From positions 62,001 to 126,000 of the forward strand of contig CACHMJ010000001.1 in NCBI GenBank assembly GCA_902580895.1: a DNA stretch of 64,000 bases, in the 5' to 3' direction. Below, in pieces: positions 37,839 through 46,667 of this stretch; position 1 is the stretch's first letter; every line of letters starts with the position of its first letter. Position numbers and translations under genes: made by a program. The notes beneath the pieces were generated by a model, which was not told the origin of the DNA, ran no database searches, and saw nothing but the letters and a program-made list of their open reading frames with translations. Origin of the DNA: an uncultured Pelagibacteraceae bacterium. GTDB lineage: Bacteria; Pseudomonadota; Alphaproteobacteria; Pelagibacterales; Pelagibacteraceae.

Positions 37839-39368
37839 ATGAATTTAGTTAAGTCAACAGGGACTTTTGGTTTCTATACTATAATTAGCAGATTACTTGG
37901 ATATTTGAGAGATGTTTTGATAGCAATTTTTCTTGGAACAAGTTTTTTGGCTGATGCTTTTTTTGTAGCATTCAGAATACCAAACACTTTTAGAAGACTT
38001 TTCGCTGAGGGAACTTTTAATTCAGCATTTGTGCCTAGCTACACCTCTGAATTGGTTAAAAATAAAGCTAGATCAAATAAATTTGCTAATGATGTTTTTA
38101 ATTTATTATTTTTAGCTTTATTTTTTTTAGTTCTCATCATTGAAATTTTCATGCCAATTTTTGTGGGATTAATAGCACCAGGTTTTATTGAAGACACTAA
38201 AAAATTTGAATTAGCCACTATTTTAACAAGAATCACTTTCCCCTTCTTATTATTCGTAAGCCTATCTTCTTTTTTTGGTGCGATTTTAAACTCACATAAC
38301 AAATTTGCAGCTGCTTCTGCAGCACCTATTATTTTAAATATAGTTTTAATTATTATTTTATTTTTTGGAAAATATTTAGGAGATAAATTAATTTACTATC
38401 TTGCATACGGAATATCCTTTGCAGGTTTATTGCAATTATTTTTTTTATATAGATTTGTAAAAAAACACTACATCGTAAACTTCAAATTAAAATTCAAAAT
38501 TAACAATAAAGTAAAATTTTTTTTTAAAAAATTATTACCAAGTATTTTTTCCTCAGGTGTTACTCAAATAAATATTTTAGTTGGAACAATTATAGCTTCT
38601 TTCCAGGCAAGTGCTGTATCATACCTCTATTATGCAGACAGAATATACCAAATTAATTTAGCAATAGCCGGAATAGCTATTGGTGTCGTTGTCTTGCCTC
38701 AGCTCTCAAAACATATTCACCAAAGAAAAAAGAAGAAAATATCATTAATTCAAAATAAAGCATTAGAGCTTAGTATGTTTTTAAGTATACCCGCTTCAGT
38801 AGCGTTAGTTATAGGATCTGAACAAATTATTTCAGCTCTATTTGGGTATGGTTCTTTTACAGAAAACTCAGTTTTTAATTCCTCAAATGCTCTTTATTAT
38901 TTTGGCTTAGGACTTCCAGCATTTGCATTAATAAAAGTTTTTTCGACATTTTTTTTTGCAAATCATGATACTAAAACTCCATTTTATATTTCTTTAGTTT
39001 CTGTTTTGCTTAATATCTTAATAAGTGTCTACTTTTTTAAAGAAATTGGTTTTATAATCATTCCTATAGCAACAACAATATCCTCATGGTTTAATTCTTT
39101 AATATTATTTATTTATTTAAAGAATAATAACTTATTTGAATTTAATGAAACTTTTTTAAAACAATTTGTTAAGATAATTTTTGCATCAATTATGATGGGT
39201 ATTTTCTTTCAATACCTGATCTTGTTATTTGAAAATCAATTAAGTTATACTTATTTCTTTAAGTCTTGTTATTTATTATTATGTGTTTTATTCACAATAC
39301 TTTTTTATTTTGCACTGTCATATTTTATCAAAGCTTTTAATTACCAGGATATTAAATTAAAGTATTAG
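37839..39368 (+). CDS. murJ: Lipid II flippase MurJ
   Basis: MurJ flips lipid II across the inner membrane. The 509-residue product has about 14 membrane spans. The N-terminal STGTFGFYTIISRLLGYLRD and the AFRIPNTFRRLFAEGTFNSAFVP segment with its essential Arg residues are diagnostic. It is divergent from maeB by 50 bp and followed by trpS after three bases. Confidence 0.95.
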   Translation: MNLVKSTGTFGFYTIISRLLGYLRDVLIAIFLGTSFLADAFFVAFRIPNTFRRLFAEGTFNSAFVPSYTSELVKNKARSNKFANDVFNLLFLALFFLVLIIEIFMPIFVGLIAPGFIEDTKKFELATILTRITFPFLLFVSLSSFFGAILNSHNKFAAASAAPIILNIVLIIILFFGKYLGDKLIYYLAYGISFAGLLQLFFLYRFVKKHYIVNFKLKFKINNKVKFFFKKLLPSIFSSGVTQINILVGTIIASFQASAVSYLYYADRIYQINLAIAGIAIGVVVLPQLSKHIHQRKKKKISLIQNKALELSMFLSIPASVALVIGSEQIISALFGYGSFTENSVFNSSNALYYFGLGLPAFALIKVFSTFFFANHDTKTPFYISLVSVLLNILISVYFFKEIGFIIIPIATTISSWFNSLILFIYLKNNNLFEFNETFLKQFVKIIFASIMMGIFFQYLILLFENQLSYTYFFKSCYLLLCVLFTILFYFALSYFIKAFNYQDIKLKY

Positions 39369-39371
39369 AAT

Positions 39372-40373
39372 ATGAAAAAAAAAATTTTCTCTGGTGTTCA
39401 GCCTACTGGAAATCTTCATTTAGGAAATTATTTAGGAGCAATAAAAAATTTTGTTGATTTAAACAATGATATTGAAAATGAATGTATCTTTTGTGTAGTT
39501 GACCTTCATGCAATAACTGTAAGTCAAAATCCAAAAGATCTTAAATCAAATATACATGAGACAGTCGCCACATTTGTTGCAAGTGGAATAAATCCTAAAA
39601 AAAGTATTATTTTTAATCAGTCTCAGGTGAGTGCGCACTCAGAGGCTGCATGGATTTTGAGCTGTGTTGCAAGAATGGGATGGTTAAACAGGATGACTCA
39701 ATTTAAGGAAAAAGCCGGTAAAGATAAAGAGAAAGCAAGTATCGGTCTTTATTCATATCCTGTTTTGATGGCAGCTGACATTTTATTATATGACTCAACT
39801 CATGTGCCAGTTGGAGATGATCAAAAACAACATTTGGAGCTATGTCGTGATATAGCTCAAAAATTTAACAATGATTATAAAATCGAAAATTTTTTTATAG
39901 TTCCCGAACCTTTGATTAAAAAAGAATTTTCTAGAATTATGAGTCTTAAAGATGGTCTCAAAAAGATGAGTAAATCAGAGGTATCAGACCTGAGCAGAAT
40001 AAATTTAACTGATGATAAAGATCAAATAATAAATAAAATCAAAAAAGCAAAAACTGACACTTTACCTTTACCATCTACAATTGAAGAATTAGAAAAAAGA
40101 CCTGAGGCTAAAAATCTAATTGGTATTTATTCAAGTTTGGTGAATAACAAACTTCAACAATCAATTGATGAATTCGCTGGAAAAAATTTTTCAGAATTTA
40201 AAGAAAAATTATCAGATATAGTTGTTAGTGAAATCAATCCGATTTCATTAAAAATTAAAGAGTTATTAGATGATAAAATTTTTTTGGAAAAAATACTTAA
40301 AGACGGATACGAAAAAGCGAATGAAATTGCCTCAAAAAAAATAAAAAAAATTCACGAAATTGTAGGTTTTTGA
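39372..40373 (+). CDS. trpS: Tryptophanyl-tRNA synthetase
   Basis: TrpS charges tRNA-Trp. The N-terminal GVQPTGNLHLGNYLGAIKN carries the HIGH-like motif and KKMSKSEVSD near 197 carries KMSKS. CVVDLHAITV, LMAADILLYD and VGDDQKQHLEL form the active site. The length of 333 residues is standard. It follows murJ closely; the next gene, nfuA, starts 53 bp on. Confidence 0.97.
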   Translation: MKKKIFSGVQPTGNLHLGNYLGAIKNFVDLNNDIENECIFCVVDLHAITVSQNPKDLKSNIHETVATFVASGINPKKSIIFNQSQVSAHSEAAWILSCVARMGWLNRMTQFKEKAGKDKEKASIGLYSYPVLMAADILLYDSTHVPVGDDQKQHLELCRDIAQKFNNDYKIENFFIVPEPLIKKEFSRIMSLKDGLKKMSKSEVSDLSRINLTDDKDQIINKIKKAKTDTLPLPSTIEELEKRPEAKNLIGIYSSLVNNKLQQSIDEFAGKNFSEFKEKLSDIVVSEINPISLKIKELLDDKIFLEKILKDGYEKANEIASKKIKKIHEIVGF

Positions 40374-40426
40374 AGATATTTTCATAAAGCAGTACCATTT
40401 TTTTAAATATTGCTTATATATAATTT

Positions 40427-40966
40427 ATGTTTGTCCAGACCGAGATAACACCAAATCCAAATTCGTTAAAATTCATACCAGGCAAGGTTGTTTCTAGCGC
40501 AGGATCATTTGAAGTAACTAAAAATGACAACGTAAATAATGAGCTAATTAGAAACATTCTTTCAGTGAGTGGTGTTGAGGGAATTTTTTTAAGTAAAGAT
40601 TTCATCTCAGTAAATAAACATGATGAAAATTCTTGGGACGACATCAAGCATATTGTGATTTCTTATATTAATGAATTTTATGCATCAGGAAAAGAATTTG
40701 TCATTAATAAAGATTTAACTGAACAAAGTAAAAATTTTGATGATATTGAGAGACGAATAGTACAATTACTTGAGGAGAAAATTCGTCCAGCAATAGCAAG
40801 AGATGGGGGAGATATTAAGTTTAAAGAGTTTAAAGATGGAGTAGTAAGAGTTCAATTACAAGGGAGCTGCTCAGGTTGTCCTAGTTCAACAATGACTTTG
40901 AAACAGGGAGTTCAAAATCTTCTTTGCCATTATTTACCTGAAGTAAAAAGAGTTGAGGCAATTTAA
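40427..40966 (+). CDS. nfuA: NfuA-type Fe-S cluster carrier (Nfu N-domain plus NifU-like domain)
   Basis: This protein delivers iron-sulfur clusters to apoproteins. The 179-residue product has an N-terminal Nfu domain (TEITPNPNSLKFIPGK, 1-85) and a C-terminal NifU-like domain with the cluster-binding Cys148 and Cys151 in GSCSGCPSS. This is the alphaproteobacterial and mitochondrial NFU1 arrangement. A TATATA/TATAAT-like stretch ends only 2-6 bp before the ATG, so the transcript might be leaderless. Confidence 0.92.
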   Translation: MFVQTEITPNPNSLKFIPGKVVSSAGSFEVTKNDNVNNELIRNILSVSGVEGIFLSKDFISVNKHDENSWDDIKHIVISYINEFYASGKEFVINKDLTEQSKNFDDIERRIVQLLEEKIRPAIARDGGDIKFKEFKDGVVRVQLQGSCSGCPSSTMTLKQGVQNLLCHYLPEVKRVEAI

Positions 40967-40969
40967 TTT

Positions 40970-42040
40970 ATGAAAAAAATTTTAAGAAAAAATAAAATTG
41001 ATACTCTTAGAATAATCAAAGATAATAATTTACAATCACTTCCAAGGATGTTTTTGAGTTGTTTAATTGTCATATCATTTTTTTATTCTTTGCCAATAAT
41101 AGTAAACTTTACTAACAACTCAGCTGGTATCGAGAATAATTCTAAAGCAATATTAGCTTACACACTTAATAACCAAACAAATAATGATTCAAAATATCCA
41201 AAACTTAATGAAGATGATTTATTAATCGATATTTACAGTTTGAATGATCAAGAAACAGACACAGTAAGACTTGATGCCTCGACAATTAGGCAATTGTTTG
41301 AAGAAACAGACTATAAACTTGATGATGTAAGAAAAAATAAGTTAGTTAAGCCCATTGCTTTAACTTTGTTACCAGCAGAAATTAAAATGATCGAAAGTGT
41401 TAAAAAAAGAAAGGAATTTTTCATTCAAATCATACTACCTTTGATATTGGAGGAAAATAAGAAGATAAATTTAGATAGAAGAAGATTATTTAGCATAATT
41501 AATAAAAGCAATAACTCAAAATTAGAGAAAAATTGGTTAGAAAAAAAATATAAACAATATGGTATTCCTTCAAAAGATTTATCTATTCTGAAGAGAAGAA
41601 TGGATATAGTTCCAGTTTCATTAGCACTTGCCCAAGCTGCTAAAGAAACAGGTTGGGGAACTTCGAGATTTGCACAACAAGGAAATGCTTTATTTGGACA
41701 ATGGACGTGGTCAGGAGAAGGGTTAAAACCTAAAGATGCTGAGAAAAATGAAGGTCATAAAGTTATGAAATTTAATGTTTTGCAAGCATCTGTAAGAGCT
41801 TATCAAAGAAATATAAATACACATTCAAGTTACGAAGATTTTAGATTAGCCAGAGCCAAATTGAGAGATTTAGGTGAACCATTAGACAGCATGGTCTTAT
41901 CATCATATTTACATAAGTATGCTGAAACAGGAAATGAATATGTGAAAGTTTTGCAGAAGATTATTGAACAGAATAATTTAAAAGATTTTGATGATGCAAA
42001 ACTATTACCTTCGAGTATTGAGTTAGAAAGTTTAATTTAA
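40970..42040 (+). CDS. Bax-like glucosaminidase domain protein
   Basis: The 356-residue product has an N-terminal membrane anchor (about 27-46) and a C-terminal glucosaminidase domain (about 200-340): VPVSLALAQAAKETGWGTSRFAQQ with the catalytic Glu, then GNALFGQWTW and YAETGNEYVKVLQ. This matches Bax/FlgJ-type peptidoglycan hydrolases (COG2992). It is likely a membrane-anchored periplasmic cell-wall hydrolase. It follows nfuA after three bases and converges on the deacetylase. Confidence 0.87.
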   Translation: MKKILRKNKIDTLRIIKDNNLQSLPRMFLSCLIVISFFYSLPIIVNFTNNSAGIENNSKAILAYTLNNQTNNDSKYPKLNEDDLLIDIYSLNDQETDTVRLDASTIRQLFEETDYKLDDVRKNKLVKPIALTLLPAEIKMIESVKKRKEFFIQIILPLILEENKKINLDRRRLFSIINKSNNSKLEKNWLEKKYKQYGIPSKDLSILKRRMDIVPVSLALAQAAKETGWGTSRFAQQGNALFGQWTWSGEGLKPKDAEKNEGHKVMKFNVLQASVRAYQRNINTHSSYEDFRLARAKLRDLGEPLDSMVLSSYLHKYAETGNEYVKVLQKIIEQNNLKDFDDAKLLPSSIELESLI

Positions 42041-42046
42041 AAGTTA

Positions 42047-43102
42047 TTATCTAATAATAAATTGTGTTCCAAACCATCTCCATTTACCATTATCATTTAC
42101 AGAACAATTAATTCGTCCCCTTCTTGGTAAAAAAGGTTCTCTAAATTCTATTATCAGCTCTTTCCCAACAATTTTTATATTTGATTTCATCCATTTATTT
42201 CCTTCATTGGAATAGCAATTGATATTTTCAATGTTTTTTTGATTATCAAAAAATTTCACCTTAAATTTTGGCGGATTATTTTCTTTTGATAATTTTTTTT
42301 CTTCGGGCTCTAGAATTTCATATTCAAGGGGATAATATTTAATTATTGATTTAAATCTTTTAATTTCTCCATATTTCTCATTAATTGGAAATCTTGGAAG
42401 TTCGAATCTATTTTTATTTACATCAATAATTCCGGAATGTTGTCCAAATGCGATTTTAAAATTTTGAGATATATAATCTCTCATAAATCCCGAATATTCT
42501 CCAAATGGGTAAGAAAATAAAGTTGGTATGTATCCTAATTTTTCTTTAAAAATTAGATTTGATTTTTTTATGTCATTTAAAAAAACTTCTTCTGTTTTAT
42601 CAATTAAATAATCATGAGAATGTGAATGATGCCCAATAACCCCGAATTCGCTACTTTCAATTTCTTTAATCTGATCCCAATTCATGTATCCATTGTTACC
42701 AACAGGTTCAGTTGAGACAAATAATACAAATGGAATTTGATTTTTTTTCAGGTAAGGCCAGGCATTTTCGTAAAAGGACTGAAATGCATCATCAACAGTA
42801 AGAAGAATCTTTTTTTCTTTTTTTGGAACATCAAAATTGTTTACAAAATCTTTTGGATGATAAAAGGTTAAGTTAGCATCTAAAATAAGATCAACATGTT
42901 CCTTGAAAACATCCATCGATATATTGGTTGATGGGTATTTAAATTCATCAAATCGATGGTACATAATAGATAGTACACCCTCATCATTGGAAAAATACCT
43001 AACATTATTTTCTTGTGCGTTTGAGTTAAAAATCAATATAATTAAAAAAATGAATAAATTGATTATAGATGCTGTAAAGGACAATATTTTTTTTATGATC
43101 AT
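42047..43102 (-). CDS. Secreted polysaccharide deacetylase (NodB-fold)
   Basis: The 351-residue product begins with a signal-like hydrophobic segment (about 8-28) ending NSNAQ. The NodB domain has SIMYHRFDEF, LLTVDDAFQSFYENAWP (in place of TFDDG) and the metal-site HHSHSH near 159. SYPFGEYS is another family segment. A C-terminal beta-rich extension (about 250-351) is unassigned. It probably removes acetyl groups from a surface or wall glycan. Its signal-peptide codons lie antisense to the first 53 bases of tsaB. Confidence 0.88.
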   Translation of the reverse strand: MIIKKILSFTASIINLFIFLIILIFNSNAQENNVRYFSNDEGVLSIMYHRFDEFKYPSTNISMDVFKEHVDLILDANLTFYHPKDFVNNFDVPKKEKKILLTVDDAFQSFYENAWPYLKKNQIPFVLFVSTEPVGNNGYMNWDQIKEIESSEFGVIGHHSHSHDYLIDKTEEVFLNDIKKSNLIFKEKLGYIPTLFSYPFGEYSGFMRDYISQNFKIAFGQHSGIIDVNKNRFELPRFPINEKYGEIKRFKSIIKYYPLEYEILEPEEKKLSKENNPPKFKVKFFDNQKNIENINCYSNEGNKWMKSNIKIVGKELIIEFREPFLPRRGRINCSVNDNGKWRWFGTQFIIR

Positions 43103-43436
43103 TAATAATAATAATACTTATAGTGTTACTCATGAAAATAGCAAAAATAATTACGAAAAACTGATTGTTTTACTAGTTGATTTTTTAAAAAATAATAATT
43201 TAGAGATCAGTGATATGGAATCAATTTATATAAATAGAGGTCCTGGTAGTTTTGCAGGTATTCGAAATTCTTTATCAATAATTAAAGCAATTAATATGAT
43301 TAAAAAAATTGATTATTATTGCTTTAGTTTTAAGGACTTTGAGAATGAAATTGATATTAAATACGAAAATATACCGCATCTTTGCAGTAAATTTAACCTC
43401 AAAAAAAATTTGATTAAACCTTATTATATAAGTTAA
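43050..43436 (+). CDS. tsaB: Short TsaB (t6A biosynthesis subunit)
   Basis: TsaB pairs with TsaD and TsaE to make t6A37 in tRNA. The 128-residue product has MNKLIIDAVKDNIFFMI at the start, the hallmark NRGPGSFAGIRNSLSIIKAI near 70 and a C-terminal IKPYYIS like the family's PxYxR end. Typical TsaB has about 220-230 residues, so much of the second half is missing. The ATG at 43050 is chosen; an upstream extension would run through the deacetylase gene and lacks homology. The conserved tsaB-fur-miaB neighbourhood supports the call. Confidence 0.82.
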   Translation: MNKLIIDAVKDNIFFMIINNNNTYSVTHENSKNNYEKLIVLLVDFLKNNNLEISDMESIYINRGPGSFAGIRNSLSIIKAINMIKKIDYYCFSFKDFENEIDIKYENIPHLCSKFNLKKNLIKPYYIS

Positions 43437-43444
43437 AATTGAGT

Positions 43445-43885
43445 ATGTCAGATACAGCAGATACAATTGAACAAAAGTGTTTAGCTAAAGGCGTTAAACT
43501 TACAGAGCAAAGAAAAATTATTGCAAAAATAATTTCGGAGTCAAAGTCTGAATATGGAGAGTCAGATCATCCGGATGTTGATGAGCTTTATAACCGTGTT
43601 TCGAAAGTTGATCCAAAAATAAGTATAGCTACAGTTTATAGGACAGTAAAATTATTCGAAGAGGCTGGGATTCTAACAAAACACGATTTTAAAGGTGGAA
43701 AAGCAAGATATGAAGCGATGATCGAAAGCCATCATGATCATTTGATAGATATCAAAACAGGTGAGATTATAGAATTTGTTGATGATGAGATTGAAAAACT
43801 TCAAAAAAAAGTTGCAGAAAAATATGGTTATAAATTAGTAGATCATAAATTGGAATTATATGGGGTAAAAAAAAAGCCTCAATAA
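43445..43885 (+). CDS. fur: Fur/Mur-family metal-responsive regulator
   Basis: A 146-residue Fur-superfamily repressor. The DNA-binding domain contains LTEQRKIIAKII and SIATVYRTVKLFEEAGI, and the metal-binding part has ESHHDHLIDIKTGEIIEF and the C-terminal GYKLVDHKLELYGVKK. It has no CxxC zinc motifs, as in alphaproteobacterial Fur/Mur. Whether it senses Fe or Mn cannot be told by eye. The ATG at 43445 is preferred over a TTG two codons earlier. Its stop directly abuts the miaB ATG. It may bind the Fur-like sites at 63103-63144. Confidence 0.92.
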   Translation: MSDTADTIEQKCLAKGVKLTEQRKIIAKIISESKSEYGESDHPDVDELYNRVSKVDPKISIATVYRTVKLFEEAGILTKHDFKGGKARYEAMIESHHDHLIDIKTGEIIEFVDDEIEKLQKKVAEKYGYKLVDHKLELYGVKKKPQ

Positions 43886-45214
43886 ATGAATCAAAAAATT
43901 TTTATCAAAACTTTTGGGTGCCAAATGAATGAGTATGACTCTAATAGAATATTAGATACTGTTAAAAAAATTGGTTATGAAAAGACAGAAAAATACGAGG
44001 ATGCTAATTGTTATTTGTTAAACACATGTCACATAAGGGATAAAGCTAAAGAAAAAGTTTACTCTGAAATAGGTAGAGTAAAAAAAATTTTTAGATTTAA
44101 AAAAAAACCATTAGTTATTATTGCAGGCTGTGTTGCTCAAGCAGAAAATCAAGAAATGCTAAAAAGAGAGCCTTTCATTGATTTGGTAATAGGTCCTCAA
44201 GCTTACCATAAAATTAATGATACAATTTTAAATTATGTTGAAAAAAAAAGAAAACTTGAGGAAACAGAGTTTGATGCTATTACAAAATTTGAATATTTGA
44301 GTAAAATAAAAACTAAAGTGAAAAAGGTTTCATCTTTTTTAACAATTCAAGAAGGATGTGATAAGTTCTGTCATTTTTGTGTAGTTCCTTACACTAGAGG
44401 ACCAGAGTACTCAAGACCACCTGGTCAAATTTTGGATGAAGCAAAATATTTGGCTGACAATGGCGTAAGAGAAATAACCTTGTTGGGTCAAAATGTTAAT
44501 GCCTATGAAAGTAATGGTTTTCGTTTATCGGATTTAATATTAAGTATTGAAAAATTAGATGAAATTAAAAGAGTAAGATACACAACATCTCATCCAAAAG
44601 ATATGACTAATGACCTGATTGAAGTTTATAAAAGTTCTAATAAACTTATGCCACTTGTACATTTACCAGTGCAAAGTGGATCAAATAAAATATTAAAATT
44701 AATGAACAGAAATCATTCTATCGAAAATTACCTCGAAACATTTAGTAAGCTTAAAGAAATTAATTCAAAAATAGAATTTTCAAGTGATTTTATAATAGCC
44801 TACCCAGGGGAAGATAACCAGGATTTTGAAGATACTTTAAATTTAATCAAAAAAGTAAAGTTTATAAATTCTTACTCGTATATTTTTAGCCCTAGACCCG
44901 GAACCGTCTCTGAAAATTTAAATTTAATTGATAAAAAAACCTCATTTGAAAGGTTAGATAAAATTCAAAATGAGTTGTTCGAAAATCAAATTCTAAAGAA
45001 TAAATCTTTAGAAAACAGTATTGTGGAAGTTTTAGTTGAAAATTTCACAGAAGATAAAACTAAAACATTTGGAAGATCTAAGCACATGACATCAGTTATC
45101 TTTGACGGTAAGAAAAGTGATATTGGAAAAATTGTGCAAGTAAAAATTGGTAAAAGTAATAGAAGTACTTTATTTGGTGAAATTGTAGATAATTCTAATC
45201 AGAAAGTTGCATAA
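43886..45214 (+). CDS. miaB: tRNA-2-methylthio-N6-dimethylallyladenosine synthase
   Basis: MiaB adds the methylthio group to i6A37 of tRNAs. All six cluster Cys are present: Cys12, Cys48 and Cys82 for the auxiliary cluster, and Cys158, Cys162 and Cys165 (GCDKFCHFC) for the radical-SAM cluster. The C-terminal TRAM region (SVIFDGKKSDIGKIVQVKIG) completes 442 residues. It follows fur with no spacer. Together with tsaB it places two A37-modification genes side by side. Confidence 0.97.
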   Translation: MNQKIFIKTFGCQMNEYDSNRILDTVKKIGYEKTEKYEDANCYLLNTCHIRDKAKEKVYSEIGRVKKIFRFKKKPLVIIAGCVAQAENQEMLKREPFIDLVIGPQAYHKINDTILNYVEKKRKLEETEFDAITKFEYLSKIKTKVKKVSSFLTIQEGCDKFCHFCVVPYTRGPEYSRPPGQILDEAKYLADNGVREITLLGQNVNAYESNGFRLSDLILSIEKLDEIKRVRYTTSHPKDMTNDLIEVYKSSNKLMPLVHLPVQSGSNKILKLMNRNHSIENYLETFSKLKEINSKIEFSSDFIIAYPGEDNQDFEDTLNLIKKVKFINSYSYIFSPRPGTVSENLNLIDKKTSFERLDKIQNELFENQILKNKSLENSIVEVLVENFTEDKTKTFGRSKHMTSVIFDGKKSDIGKIVQVKIGKSNRSTLFGEIVDNSNQKVA

Positions 45215-45216
45215 AT

Positions 45217-46218
45217 TTGAGTGGAATAACAAAAAAAAATATTGATCAGGCAATAAAGTTTGTTTACTCGGACAATAACTCTTTAAGTGTAATATTTCAT
45301 GATAACGATTTATTAATGGGCGTTGTTGGCGAATTTAATAAAAATTTACAGGAACTTGAAAAAATCACTAAATGCAGTTTATATTCAAGGGGAAATTCTA
45401 TTCTTATAAAATCAGATCCAGAGACAAATGAAAAAGTAAAAAATGCGATTCAATTTTTAGTTAACCAATTTATTAACAATGGAAATATTGAAAATAAAGA
45501 TGTACTTTCTTCTGTAGACAAATTTATGATTGATGAAAAAATAAAAAACAACAATGTAACTGATATAATCAAAACTCCTAAAAAATCTATAATTCCTAGA
45601 TCAGAAAAACAAAAGAATTATGTCAGAGCTTTAAGACAAAGTGATATTGTAATTTCTGCTGGTCCAGCAGGGACAGGTAAGACTTTTTTAGCTGTTGCAG
45701 TTGGATTAACTATGCTTTTGGAGAAAAAAATTGAAAGAATTATCTTGTCAAGACCTGCGGTTGAAGCAGGAGAACGTTTAGGATTTTTGCCTGGTGACAT
45801 GAAAGAGAAAGTGGATCCTTATTTAAGACCGTTATATGATTCTTTATACGATCTTTTTGATTTTGAAAAAATTCAAAGAATGATTGAAATTGGAGATATA
45901 GAAATTGCACCATTGGCTTTTATGAGAGGTCGAACTCTTAAAAATTCATTTGCAATTTTAGATGAAGCACAAAATGCGACAGATACCCAGATCAAAATGT
46001 TTCTTACTCGTATAGGTGAAAATTCAAAAATTGTTGTGAACGGAGATCCTACTCAAATAGATTTACCAAATAAGAGCATGTCTGGCTTGATTAGATCCAA
46101 GGAATTGTTGGGTCATTTAAAAGAAATATCTATTGTTGATTTTGATCATTCTGATGTCGTTAGACACCCATTAGTCTCAAAAATAGTAAAAGCATACTCA
46201 AATAATGATAAAAGTTAA
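45217..46218 (+). CDS. phoH: PhoH-like ATPase (YbeZ)
   Basis: A PhoH-family P-loop ATPase, linked to RNA metabolism with YbeY. The N-terminal domain (1-120) precedes AGPAGTGKTF at 148-157 (Walker A) and FAILDEAQN (Walker B). VNGDPTQIDLP is also conserved. The product is 333 residues. The start appears to be a TTG at 45217; no suitable ATG exists before residue 34. It overlaps ybeY by 14 bases, the conserved phoH-ybeY pair. Confidence 0.93.
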   Translation: MSGITKKNIDQAIKFVYSDNNSLSVIFHDNDLLMGVVGEFNKNLQELEKITKCSLYSRGNSILIKSDPETNEKVKNAIQFLVNQFINNGNIENKDVLSSVDKFMIDEKIKNNNVTDIIKTPKKSIIPRSEKQKNYVRALRQSDIVISAGPAGTGKTFLAVAVGLTMLLEKKIERIILSRPAVEAGERLGFLPGDMKEKVDPYLRPLYDSLYDLFDFEKIQRMIEIGDIEIAPLAFMRGRTLKNSFAILDEAQNATDTQIKMFLTRIGENSKIVVNGDPTQIDLPNKSMSGLIRSKELLGHLKEISIVDFDHSDVVRHPLVSKIVKAYSNNDKS

Positions 46219-46666
46219 TGTCTTCTCCGAAGAGAAGGCTTGGTCAAAAAGACTTAAAAATAACAATCTTTTTTTTAAAAAAGTCTGTAAATTATTCCCA
46301 AAAAAATATCAGTTCTTAAATAAAAAAGTATCTTTAAACTTAATGCTATCAAACAATAAAAATATCAAAAAACTTAATAAAATTTTTAGAAACAAAAATA
46401 AATCTACAGACGTGCTTTCTTTCCCATCAAAAAAAAAAATAAAAATTTCAAAAAATACATTTTTAGGTGATATAATAATTAGTTATAATTATTTAGATAA
46501 ACCAAAATCACAAGAATTAAAATTATTTAAAGAAAAAGCTGTTAAAATATTTATACACGGCTATCTTCATTTGTTAGGTTTTGATCATATAAAAAACAAA
46601 GATTATTCTAAAATGTTAAGAAGAGAAAATCTTTTATATAACTCAGTAAAGTCGGTAATAGATTAA
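46205..46666 (+). CDS. ybeY: Endoribonuclease YbeY
   Basis: YbeY is a metal-dependent endoribonuclease for 16S rRNA 3'-end maturation and ribosome quality control. The metal-binding His118, His122 and His128 are in HGYLHLLGFDH. STDVLSFP near 67 is also typical. It has 153 residues. A corC-type gene, which commonly follows ybeY, is absent; lnt starts one base after the stop. Confidence 0.96.
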   Translation: MIKVNVFSEEKAWSKRLKNNNLFFKKVCKLFPKKYQFLNKKVSLNLMLSNNKNIKKLNKIFRNKNKSTDVLSFPSKKKIKISKNTFLGDIIISYNYLDKPKSQELKLFKEKAVKIFIHGYLHLLGFDHIKNKDYSKMLRRENLLYNSVKSVID

Positions 46667-46667
46667 C

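Noticed and set aside
40411..40430. Leaderless promoter for nfuA (TATATA/TATAAT just before ATG)
   Set aside because: AT-rich sequence makes -10 matches frequent and no -35 was found; kept only as a remark.
42903..43049. A 49-codon upstream extension of tsaB
   Set aside because: It runs antisense through the deacetylase gene and has no TsaB homology; the ATG at 43050 gives the normal family start.
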